Shown here: positions 38,180 to 46,191 of the stretch, in pieces
Layout of the letters: every line of letters begins with the position of its first letter
Position numbering within the stretch: the first letter of the stretch is position 1
Source of the DNA: a virus
Virus record (IMG/VR): IMGVR_UViG_3300030107_001017
Span: 1 to 60,325 of that record
DNA length: 60,325 nucleotides
Strand: one strand, 5' to 3'
The notes under the pieces: model-generated
The model's database searches: none
Seen by the model: only the letters and a program-made list of their open reading frames with translations
What the model was told of the DNA's origin: nothing
Position numbers and translations under genes: made by a program

Positions 38180-39672
38180 ACAAATAAAAACTCCTTGCGT
38201 GTCTTGCCTCTAACTAAATGCAGGTTGTTTTTAGTTCTTGTTACGCCTACATAAAATGCCCTGCATTCATTATCAGGGTTTTTATACAGCTCGTCCCATG
38301 TTTTAGTGGCTAGGTCTGTTAATAACACAACGTTCTCACATTCACCGCCTTTAGCTGCGTGTATAGTGTTCAACCTGATTTGAGAAGACATAAGTTTTTC
38401 ACCATGTCTAAGACACGAAATCACATACTCCCTTTGAGTATTACCGATCAAATCAAAACATTCATGCCATATGCTATCAACTAGTAGACCATGGTCCTCC
38501 TTTAATTGTGCTAGGTTGAGAAGCATATCGTCTTGTACAGTCTTAAGAGTTTTATATCCTCTTTTTACACCTCTATCAACCTTCATGTAGTTATAGATTT
38601 TTCTTATTCTACCAGCCTCTATAGACTTACCTTTACGAAGGTTTTCCCAGTCTCGTATGGCATTTATCAAAGTCTCGGATACTGATGGCTTATTGCCTTT
38701 TAAGTAAACACGACCATTAACCTTTAAATGTTCTTCTACCGCATTTAACAGATAATTATTTCTAGCTAAAAATAACCAGTCTCCCTTACTTATGTCTACA
38801 TGTTCAAAGCTGGTGTGGTGACTGACTGTTCCTTCCTCTTCCTTGGGTTCCCAGACCTTCTCTTTTCTGTTACCTATACGTTTCACGACACCGAGTGCGA
38901 TATCATGTACTTTTCTAGGTACACGATAAGACTGCTTCAAATACGTGTTGTTACCCTTTAAATTGATAAAATGCTCGACGTCTGCACCAGCCCAACGATA
39001 GATAGCTTGATCGTCATCACCAGCTATGTACACATGCTCGACATTTTCAGCTAGTTTCTGTATACACCGCCACTGAAGAGCAGACAAGTCTTGTGCCTCA
39101 TCAACTATCAATACCTCTAAACTAGGTGAACCTCTAGACTGTAAAAACATCTCTAACATGTCTGTGTAGTCTATTAAGAAGTTAGCTTCTTTGTAGTTTT
39201 TGTAGTTCTTGATAAACCAGTCAAAGTGAAGCCATGATATATTTGAGTTAGAACCGTTCCACTGCTCTCTGAACCCAACGCAACGGTTTCTTGCCATGTT
39301 TTCTAGAAATAACATGGTGTCACCCTTACTAGTCAAAGCCAGTAAATTTTCACCGTCCCAAGCTGAACTGATTCTTTCGCCGACGCTCTTACTAAACTCT
39401 CTCAGATTACCTCTATCCATAACATCACTTCTAGATAAAGACAGCCAGTGGTAGCAGAGAGAGTGTAGTGTTCTAAAATAAGTTAGCTCTTCGACATCGT
39501 AACCGAACTTCTCAACTGCTCTAGTAAGAGCCTCGTTCGCGGCTTTTTTAGTAAACGCTACATACCCCAGCTTTTCAGGCCTCACACCTGACTCTAAAAA
39601 TTGCTCAACTTTGTCTAAAAGATACGTAGTCTTGCCCGTGCCAGGAGGGCCAAGTACCACGTTCCACGTCAC
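38176..39672 (-). CDS. UvrD/PcrA-like SF1 DNA helicase
   Basis: The 498-aa protein has Walker A GPPGTGKTT (8-16), YVAFTKKAANEAL (Ia), VLIVDEAQDLS (II), GDDDQAIYRWAGA (III), QSYRVP (IV), LNTIHAAKGGE (V) and FYVGVTRTKNNLHLV (VI). It is a short SF1A helicase without large insertions. It probably unwinds DNA in replication or recombination with the nearby primase and polymerase. It overlaps the primase gene by four bases. Confidence 0.9.
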   Translation of the reverse strand: MTWNVVLGPPGTGKTTYLLDKVEQFLESGVRPEKLGYVAFTKKAANEALTRAVEKFGYDVEELTYFRTLHSLCYHWLSLSRSDVMDRGNLREFSKSVGERISSAWDGENLLALTSKGDTMLFLENMARNRCVGFREQWNGSNSNISWLHFDWFIKNYKNYKEANFLIDYTDMLEMFLQSRGSPSLEVLIVDEAQDLSALQWRCIQKLAENVEHVYIAGDDDQAIYRWAGADVEHFINLKGNNTYLKQSYRVPRKVHDIALGVVKRIGNRKEKVWEPKEEEGTVSHHTSFEHVDISKGDWLFLARNNYLLNAVEEHLKVNGRVYLKGNKPSVSETLINAIRDWENLRKGKSIEAGRIRKIYNYMKVDRGVKRGYKTLKTVQDDMLLNLAQLKEDHGLLVDSIWHECFDLIGNTQREYVISCLRHGEKLMSSQIRLNTIHAAKGGECENVVLLTDLATKTWDELYKNPDNECRAFYVGVTRTKNNLHLVRGKTRKEFLFV

Positions 39673-41180
39673 AGAGTTTTCTCCTCAAAGTCTTTAGCTT
39701 CTAGCCCACCGTCATCTTCTCTATACTCAAACTCATCTATGTACCAGACATTAGTTCCTCGACCTTTGATGTTAAAGAACTTATGCTTGGCTTTGAGGTC
39801 TCTCAACTTAGAAGCGACTCGGTTAGTCTCCATGTCTGTGAATCTATGCTTAACTAAATACTCTTTAAGGTCTTTTATCCTAAAGTATGTTTTACCATCT
39901 TCTGTGTAAGGTTTACCCAGGAGTATCTCATCTCTTGTATTAGCTTGAGCCATATCAGTACAGAAAGATTCAAGCAACTCCATAAACTGGCCCTCTATGG
40001 TTACATCTTCACTGACTTCAATAACCTCCATACCACTATCCATTAAAGTCTGTATGAGGTTTTGCCAAGCTCTATCGTTCATGCGTGGAGGCATCATATT
40101 GAGTAATTCCATGCATGCACGTTGAAATTTTAGCTGATTCTGGAGCTGTTCTGTATTTAATTCAAGACGTTTATCGTTAATAGATAAGAACCAGAGTGGT
40201 GGTTTTGTGTCTAATTTAGATAAACTAGAGAAAGTGGGCATAGTATTCCCGCCACCAACACCGAACTTACACATCCTGCACTTAGATACATTACAGTATG
40301 ATTTAATAGGCTCGTCACTACACTTGTAGTTATAGTCTTTCTTCTTTAAAGTGCTTATCAAAGTAAGCACCTCTTGAGCAGGTAGGGGAGGGTGAACGTA
40401 CTTACGATTGTACTCCTCTATCTCAGTTTCCCAATTTTCAGGGTCTGACTTTTTAAGATAGACACCTACATTAAATAAACCGTTGTTTCGTGTACCTTCA
40501 GGGAATCCCTGCTCTAACAAAACCTGAAGACACGGCGGTCCTTCTAGCATGTCATTCACTATCGGGACTTCTAACTCAATTAATTCTTGATGGCTTATAC
40601 AACGCTTTTCTACAAACTCTATGAACTTACTCAATGTAAGAGCTTTTCCTTTAATGTCAAAGCCATATCTCAGGGACTCATCTCCTTCGAAATATGGCAT
40701 GTTAAGCCAACTACCTATGTCACCTCGCTCGACTAAAACTTCTCTTTGTTTAGGAAATATCTCTACTCCCCCGTAACCCAGTCCTGCTGCTATTTCTCTT
40801 AATTTATCCTGCATGTCAGCAGCCGGAACTTTTTCCCTAAGGAAACAAAAAACATGTGCGCCACCGCTTTTACTGCGACAAACCACCAGCGGTAGTTTAA
40901 ATTCCTCTATTTTAGCTACTAGCTTTTCTAGGTCTAGTGAGTAGACATCTATGTCTATAGCTCCCCACTTGACTGAATTTTCTTCGTCTATCGGTATGAC
41001 CCCTAGACCCTCTACCCCTGCTACATGGTCTTGCCAATGTTTTAAACTGGCCCCAGCAGTTTTAATTGTTTTTGCTTTTCCTTGTGTTTTCTGTCCTAGC
41101 GAAGCACTTTCTACTTTAAAACTTCCGTGAGCTCGACTCGAGCCATGGAATATTTCATGCAGTTTTTGTGCTATATCCAA
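39669..41180 (-). CDS. AEP-type DNA primase (TOTE primase-like)
   Basis: The 503-aa protein has the archaeo-eukaryotic primase signature: KWGAIDIDVY (D76, D78), LPLVVCRSKSGGAHVFCFL (about 97-114) and YGGVEIFPKQ. A middle cysteine cluster, CSDEPIKSYCN…CRMCKFGVG, is probably a metal site, and the C-terminal part is a winged-helix-like segment (LKEYLVKHRFTDMETNRVAS). The start is TTG 41180 with GGAG eight bases before. It would prime DNA synthesis. Confidence 0.85.
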   Translation of the reverse strand: MDIAQKLHEIFHGSSRAHGSFKVESASLGQKTQGKAKTIKTAGASLKHWQDHVAGVEGLGVIPIDEENSVKWGAIDIDVYSLDLEKLVAKIEEFKLPLVVCRSKSGGAHVFCFLREKVPAADMQDKLREIAAGLGYGGVEIFPKQREVLVERGDIGSWLNMPYFEGDESLRYGFDIKGKALTLSKFIEFVEKRCISHQELIELEVPIVNDMLEGPPCLQVLLEQGFPEGTRNNGLFNVGVYLKKSDPENWETEIEEYNRKYVHPPLPAQEVLTLISTLKKKDYNYKCSDEPIKSYCNVSKCRMCKFGVGGGNTMPTFSSLSKLDTKPPLWFLSINDKRLELNTEQLQNQLKFQRACMELLNMMPPRMNDRAWQNLIQTLMDSGMEVIEVSEDVTIEGQFMELLESFCTDMAQANTRDEILLGKPYTEDGKTYFRIKDLKEYLVKHRFTDMETNRVASKLRDLKAKHKFFNIKGRGTNVWYIDEFEYREDDGGLEAKDFEEKTL

Positions 41181-41205
41181 TTATCACGCTCCGATTTTGA
41201 TTTGA

Positions 41206-41223
41206 GTGGAGGTTTCCCTCCAC
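41206..41223 (-). promoter_or_regulatory. Intercistronic GAAA-loop hairpin
   Basis: On the minus strand GTGGAGG-GAAA-CCTCCAC is a seven-bp stem with a GNRA-type loop, between the SSB-like stop and the primase TTG start. No T-run follows, so mRNA processing or stability is more likely than termination. Confidence 0.5.
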
Positions 41224-41239
41224 CCATAACACCACTCTA

Positions 41240-42022
41240 CTAAAAAGGAGATTCTTCCTCAGCTTTTCCAAAACTAGCGTCAAAGTTTATGCTTTCTTTG
41301 AACTGTTTGGCGGCTTCGTAGAGAAACATCTCTTCGTCACCTAACTGACCCAGAAGCTCAATGTTCCAGCCGAACCAGTTACCGAGGTCATTAGACTCTG
41401 GTACTGTAGTCAGCTTGTACTTATGGCTATAAATCGGTGGTGTAAACACCCTACCGTCTCCCGCTTTTACCTTGAGCGTAGAAGCCACTGAGTTCCAGGC
41501 TCTCGACTTTTTGAGTTGTGTACCGGACATTGGTATCATAACTGTTTGAAAAGAGTCACCGTCAACAACTAAAGCGTAATGCGTAGCCGACGTCTGGATG
41601 TAATTACCGTTCTCTAACACATCCTGATTCTTATCGTTTTTAGTGGTCTGTTGAAGTATGGCTTGATCAGTGTGTTGTTTTACTAAACCACCACCGTCTT
41701 CTCTAGGTTGCCACTCTAAGTAGTACCTCTTATAAGTAACAGGTATCACTTCACAGCCCTTTTCGCCTTGGAAAAGTTCACGTGTTACCGTGTTAGTTAT
41801 ATCTCCCGCTGCAGAGTCTTTGATGTATTTACCATCACGACTGTTGACTTCAGGGCTAAGTGCCTGTAGTATTTTCAGTCTGGGTACAGTCACATCCTCT
41901 GCACCGATATTCTCTAGGCCACTACCAGCGTCCTCTTCGAACACGGACAATGCTGTTAAGGCTGTAGAGGATTTCTCTGCTACTTCGTTAGTTTTTTCTT
42001 CGTTAGTTTTTTCTTTGGTCAT
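41240..42022 (-). CDS. ssDNA-binding protein-like (phage SSB type)
   Basis: The 260-aa protein has an acidic N-terminus, DVTVPRLKILQALSPEVNSR, then a beta-rich core (GCEVIPVTYKRYYLEWQPRE, YNYIQ-type strands) and ends FGKAEEESPF, an acidic tail with terminal Phe as in phage SSB proteins. It lies in front of primase and helicase genes. This family is often annotated as ssDNA-binding in marine phages; the evidence is context, tail and length. It overlaps the 182-aa gene by four bases. Confidence 0.7.
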   Translation of the reverse strand: MTKEKTNEEKTNEVAEKSSTALTALSVFEEDAGSGLENIGAEDVTVPRLKILQALSPEVNSRDGKYIKDSAAGDITNTVTRELFQGEKGCEVIPVTYKRYYLEWQPREDGGGLVKQHTDQAILQQTTKNDKNQDVLENGNYIQTSATHYALVVDGDSFQTVMIPMSGTQLKKSRAWNSVASTLKVKAGDGRVFTPPIYSHKYKLTTVPESNDLGNWFGWNIELLGQLGDEEMFLYEAAKQFKESINFDASFGKAEEESPF

Positions 42023-42567
42023 TTTGTCACCTTTATTTTTTGCCCTATATAGACATTAAAGGTTTCTAAAGGCAGGGCGACACCTTTTTCCACCTGCTCC
42101 TTGACAGTAGCTTTGAGAGTCATGGGTTCTACCCACTTCTTCTGTACGAGGTCGTGTCCTTCCTCTTCTAGCTTTGCCATGAGTTCCTGTGCAGCATCGT
42201 TTTCTTCTCTACCGAAACTAGCCGATACTGTATTCTTTATAATATCTCCTAACTCGTTTTCCTGTAGCCATTTGAAAGCTGCATCACGAGTCTCGTCTGT
42301 TATTCTAGCTGAGTAATAATTAGTAACAGAGAGGGTCGTACCATCTGTCAGTTTGATTTCACTGAGTCCTTGCTCTAGGAGAGCGTTAGGCAGTGTGTCC
42401 TCACTTAATTTTCTACGGTCATCTTTCCACAATTTAAGTTCTGCCTCTAGCCTCTCTATCTCTTCGTCCATTTGTGTCAGCTTTCTACTCAGCTGACTAA
42501 TGTTAGTCAGGTCATCTACTTTTATGTCTAACTGACTCTCTTCTTCCATCTCATCTAAGATGCTCAT
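42019..42567 (-). CDS. Conserved phage protein with coiled-coil and C-terminal WVEPMTLKA motif
   Basis: The 182-aa protein has a coiled-coil (TNISQLSRKLTQMDEEIERL), then LPNALLEQGLSEIKLTDGTT, YSARITDETRDAAFKWLQEN, IKNTVSASFGREEN and WVEPMTLKATVKEQVEKG, FNVYIGQKIKV. The pattern is frequent near replication genes of phages; function is not established to me. It is the middle of three overlapping genes (104-aa, this one, SSB-like). Confidence 0.8.
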   Translation of the reverse strand: MSILDEMEEESQLDIKVDDLTNISQLSRKLTQMDEEIERLEAELKLWKDDRRKLSEDTLPNALLEQGLSEIKLTDGTTLSVTNYYSARITDETRDAAFKWLQENELGDIIKNTVSASFGREENDAAQELMAKLEEEGHDLVQKKWVEPMTLKATVKEQVEKGVALPLETFNVYIGQKIKVTK

Positions 42568-42878
42568 ATCTTTACCTCCAGCGGATAGTATTTGTATTGA
42601 CGGTTATCCCACTTTAGGAATTTTACACGTCCTTGGTTATATTCGGCAGCTACAGCAGTGCATACGCCTATCGCTGCAGGATCCCCTATAGGTAACAAAA
42701 AGTCCTCGTCGTTAAAACCACGTAATGAATAACGTATGATATGAACCACATCATCAGGGTTCCAAGTGATATTAGGGGATCTATCGTCTAGTATGAAACT
42801 AAAGTCACCATAGTCTTGTGCAGATACGATGTTTTTCTTAGGGTCGGGTTTTTGTACAATATATACTGTTGGATCCAT
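42564..42878 (-). CDS. Hypothetical protein at the head of the early operon
   Basis: The 104-aa protein MDPTVYIVQKPDPKKNIVSA continues DYGDFSFILDDRSPNITWNP, LRGFNDEDFLLPIGDPAAIG and VKFLKWDNRQYKYYPLEVKI. It is alpha/beta and soluble. I recall it near SSB genes in marine phages but not its function. It is the first gene after the 382-base divergent spacer. Confidence 0.75.
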   Translation of the reverse strand: MDPTVYIVQKPDPKKNIVSAQDYGDFSFILDDRSPNITWNPDDVVHIIRYSLRGFNDEDFLLPIGDPAAIGVCTAVAAEYNQGRVKFLKWDNRQYKYYPLEVKI

Positions 42879-43260
42879 CTCTTGTCTCTTAGTTCTTACT
42901 AACCTTCTCGATTTTACCTACTTAATATATAGGCGTATATAAAAAGTTAGGCATCAATAGGACGGTGTGCCACTGCCAAGGCTTTCACATAATAGGCGTC
43001 ACCGTCAACACCTTATCTACTACCCTATTTATTATAAGGTAATTTAATTTTCGTAATACCAACTATGCTTAAATTTTTAAAAACTCTCAATAAACTAATA
43101 GGCCATGGTCAAAAATATATGTAAAACAGTGCGTTGGGAAGTTATTGGTAATCGTATTAGGTGGGTATTAGCTATTAGTTCTTAATTATGCTAAAACATG
43201 TATTTATTTTGCTACTTTACTATTAGATACTATCTAGAGCCTTATTAAGAAACGAGAAAC
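42879..43260. other. 382-base divergent spacer between early operon and helicase gene
   Basis: No convincing gene is seen. It contains inverted repeats GACGGTG (42961-42967) / CACCGTC (43000-43006) and ACCTTAT (43010-43016) / ATAAGGT (43034-43040), CCATGG and AT-rich stretches including TATATACGCCTATATATT. It should carry the promoters of both directions, but no pair with good boxes and spacing was identified. Confidence 0.5.
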
Positions 43261-44703
43261 TTGAACGACTTTATATTTAAAACTCTACCTTATCAGCACC
43301 AGCTAGACGCACTAAAAGAATCACACGACAGGAAGGTGTTTGCACTTTTCATGGAGATGGGTTGCGGTAAGTCTAAGGTAGCTATTGATAATTTCGTACA
43401 CCTACATAGAGAAGGAAACATAAACGGTGTGTTAGTGCTAGCTCCTAAGGGGGTCTATGATACTTGGTTTAGTAAAGAGATACCTAACCATATACCAGAT
43501 CAAGTAGACTACCACGTAGTCAAATGGTCTAACTCAACTTCTCAGAAAAATTTAAAATGTCTTCAAACTTTATTTGAAGAGCCAGACCGACTCAACATAT
43601 TAATCATGAACATAGAGGCTTTGAGCACGAAAAAAGGCACAAGGTTTGTCACTGACTTTTTATTTAAAAGAAAGTGTATGTTTATAATAGACGAGAGTAC
43701 AACGATAAAAAACCATAAAGCTAAAAGAACTGTCAATGCTGTAAGGCTCGGTAAATATGCTCACTATAGAAGAATATTGACAGGTTCTCCTGTGACAAAA
43801 AGTCCACTAGACTTGTACAGTCAAGCATACTTTCTAGATCCAGCTTTACTCGGGTACAACAGCTACTTCGCTTTTAGAGCTAGATACGCTAATTTAGTTG
43901 ACCGTTCTGCTAGCGGTAGGACGTTCAAGCAGGTACTAGGGTACAAAAACCTTACAGAATTAAACCAGAGTCTCCTTAAATTTAGCTGTAGAGTACTAAA
44001 AAAGGATTGTTTAGACTTACCTGATAAAGTTTATCTTAGAAGAACTATTCAAATGACAGATGAACAAAAGCGGGTATACAAAGAATTACAAAAGCAAGCG
44101 AGGGCTTCTCTAAGCAAAGGCACAGTAACAATTACTCATTTGATAACTCAAATCATAAGACTTCATCAGGTTTCTTGTGGGTTTGTTGGTCTTGATGGTG
44201 GTGGTGTGGATGAACTACCTAGCCATAGATTAACCGAGCTAATGGAGATACTAGAAGAGACTGACGGTAAGGTTATCATTTGGGCTAACTACAGGCACGA
44301 CATACAAAAGATTCAAGATGAACTTACTCGTGTGTATGGAGAAGAATCAGTGGGAACTTATCACGGAGATGTTACACAAGACCGCAGAGCAGAAGTCATT
44401 AATCAGTTTCAAGACCCGGATAGTTCACTTCGGTTTTTCGTTGGTAATACACAGACAGGAGGATACGGCATCACATTGACTGAAGCTAATACAGTTATTT
44501 ATTATTCAAATAACTACGATTTAGAAAAGAGGCTGCAGTCTGAGGATCGTGCACACAGGATAGGTCAAACAGATAAAGTCACCTATGTAGATATAGTTTG
44601 TGAACGCACAGTTGATGAGAAGATAGTTAAGTCTTTAAGACAAAAACAGAATATAGCGCAGACTGTACTAGGTGAAGAAAAATGGAAAGATTGGTTAACC
44701 TAA
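43261..44703 (+). CDS. SNF2/DEAD-type SF2 helicase, only plus-strand gene
   Basis: The 480-aa protein has LPYQHQLDALKESHDRKVFA, Walker A MGCGKSK (33-39), FIIDESTTIKNH (a DEST version of motif II), LTGSPV (III), then VIIWANYRHDIQ, GTYHGDVTQDRRAEVINQF, GNTQTGGYGITL and SEDRAHRIGQTD (V/VI). These are SNF2-like helicase motifs. The start is TTG at 43261, the only start codon in the open frame after the TAA at 43246. The stop overlaps that of the opposite gene. Confidence 0.85.
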   Translation: MNDFIFKTLPYQHQLDALKESHDRKVFALFMEMGCGKSKVAIDNFVHLHREGNINGVLVLAPKGVYDTWFSKEIPNHIPDQVDYHVVKWSNSTSQKNLKCLQTLFEEPDRLNILIMNIEALSTKKGTRFVTDFLFKRKCMFIIDESTTIKNHKAKRTVNAVRLGKYAHYRRILTGSPVTKSPLDLYSQAYFLDPALLGYNSYFAFRARYANLVDRSASGRTFKQVLGYKNLTELNQSLLKFSCRVLKKDCLDLPDKVYLRRTIQMTDEQKRVYKELQKQARASLSKGTVTITHLITQIIRLHQVSCGFVGLDGGGVDELPSHRLTELMEILEETDGKVIIWANYRHDIQKIQDELTRVYGEESVGTYHGDVTQDRRAEVINQFQDPDSSLRFFVGNTQTGGYGITLTEANTVIYYSNNYDLEKRLQSEDRAHRIGQTDKVTYVDIVCERTVDEKIVKSLRQKQNIAQTVLGEEKWKDWLT

Positions 44704-46190
44704 CCCCCAGCGTCCACTGGATCAGTTTTCTTGCCTCCTCCAGCGACGCCGCCAGTAAAACCGCCACCGCCTATTGAACCGCCACCACCGCCCATTGAAC
44801 CGACAGTGCCACCACCTGTGCCCGCACTGGTTATCATTGCATCAATAGCTCTGTCCATAAAAGTTTGAGTAGGTGCGTCATAATCATAAACCATACCAGA
44901 CTCAACAGTTCCAGGTTGACTAGGCAAGTTTCTAAGAGAACTATCCCACCTTCCTGTTATGGCGTCATCCCCTACACCGAATGGAGTAATACTAGAAGCA
45001 AAAGGACTACTCCCCAATAAAACTCCGTCATATGTTGGTGAACTTAAAGAATCTACAAGAGCATCGACGCTTTGTTGTGTGTCCATTATTGTCGGGTCAA
45101 CGATCTGTTGTGTGTCTAAAAGATCTCTTAAAAATGCGTTAGTTGCAACATCTGTGTCTGAAAATTGATTCACTTCGTCTGCAACTGATTGGGCAAGTGA
45201 TTGTGGAGACAAAGAATCCATTATGTTATCTACTTGATTTAAATTTTCTGAGAAATCAATATTTCTAGCCCTTTCCATAGAAGCTCTAACATTCCAAGGC
45301 ATGCGATCTTGTAGATCAGTTATCGCTTGTCTTATTGGATTATCAACAGTTTTATCATCAACTCTTTCCAATAATGCCCCCGTTATCCCTAACGGATTAA
45401 CGGAATCGTCCACAAATTTTTCTATAGGAGCTGCTCCTCTGTTGAGAACATCACCTATTCTGCTAGTAATTGCTCCTACTCCTGGTATTTTGTTGACTAG
45501 GTCACCTAAATTGGAAAAACCTTTGCTAAAAACATTAGCAAATCTTTCACCGAATTCTGGTATGTACCCTAGACCTGTGTAAAGAGCTAAAGCATCTCCG
45601 GCTACGTTTGCTGCTGGCCCGATATTAGGATCATACTCAAAAGCACCTATTCCTTCGTTTGTTTGAAAACTAGAATAAGGGTTATAGTTTAGATTGTTCA
45701 TAAACCCAGCGTTACTGATTGGCATTGTTCCCATGTCTTGGTACGCAAGATTCCCCATTTGACCTTCTGTCATTGGGACTATGCCTGCTTGACCGCTAGT
45801 TACGGCAACGGGATTAGCTTGGTCTGTAGCAACTCCACCAGTGAAACTGTTATCTTCTACAGAATCATCATCTTCGGTTGAATCATCACCTGCGCTTGGG
45901 TTACCAGTTAAATATGGAAGAAATGTATCCCGCTGCATCGCCATCATTGCTGCTCGATCGTCTGCGCCACCTGGATCAGTCATTGCTGGGTTTATAAGAG
46001 ATTCTAAACCGCCTTGACTAGCAGGGCTACGATTGTACATTCTTATCAATGGGTTGATAGCTGGTACTTGTGGATTAGTCATATCTATACGCAATAAAGG
46101 CTTATTGTACGCGGATCCTCCTTGTTGAGGAGCTTCATACACCCTCATAGGCATGCCTGTTCTTGGATCAATTAGTTGATCAGTCGACAT
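44700..46190 (-). CDS. Gly-rich internal virion protein, last of the late block
   Basis: The 496-aa protein begins MSTDQLIDPRTGMPMRVYEA with an acidic middle (EDDDSVEDNS) and a Gly-rich tail (GGGTVGSMGGGGGSIGGGGF). FTGGVA occurs in both halves. No enzyme motif is visible. It is two bases after the 995-aa gene and is probably a minor virion or ejection component. Its stop overlaps the end of the convergent helicase gene. Confidence 0.7.
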   Translation of the reverse strand: MSTDQLIDPRTGMPMRVYEAPQQGGSAYNKPLLRIDMTNPQVPAINPLIRMYNRSPASQGGLESLINPAMTDPGGADDRAAMMAMQRDTFLPYLTGNPSAGDDSTEDDDSVEDNSFTGGVATDQANPVAVTSGQAGIVPMTEGQMGNLAYQDMGTMPISNAGFMNNLNYNPYSSFQTNEGIGAFEYDPNIGPAANVAGDALALYTGLGYIPEFGERFANVFSKGFSNLGDLVNKIPGVGAITSRIGDVLNRGAAPIEKFVDDSVNPLGITGALLERVDDKTVDNPIRQAITDLQDRMPWNVRASMERARNIDFSENLNQVDNIMDSLSPQSLAQSVADEVNQFSDTDVATNAFLRDLLDTQQIVDPTIMDTQQSVDALVDSLSSPTYDGVLLGSSPFASSITPFGVGDDAITGRWDSSLRNLPSQPGTVESGMVYDYDAPTQTFMDRAIDAMITSAGTGGGTVGSMGGGGGSIGGGGFTGGVAGGGKKTDPVDAGG

Positions 46191-46191
46191 T

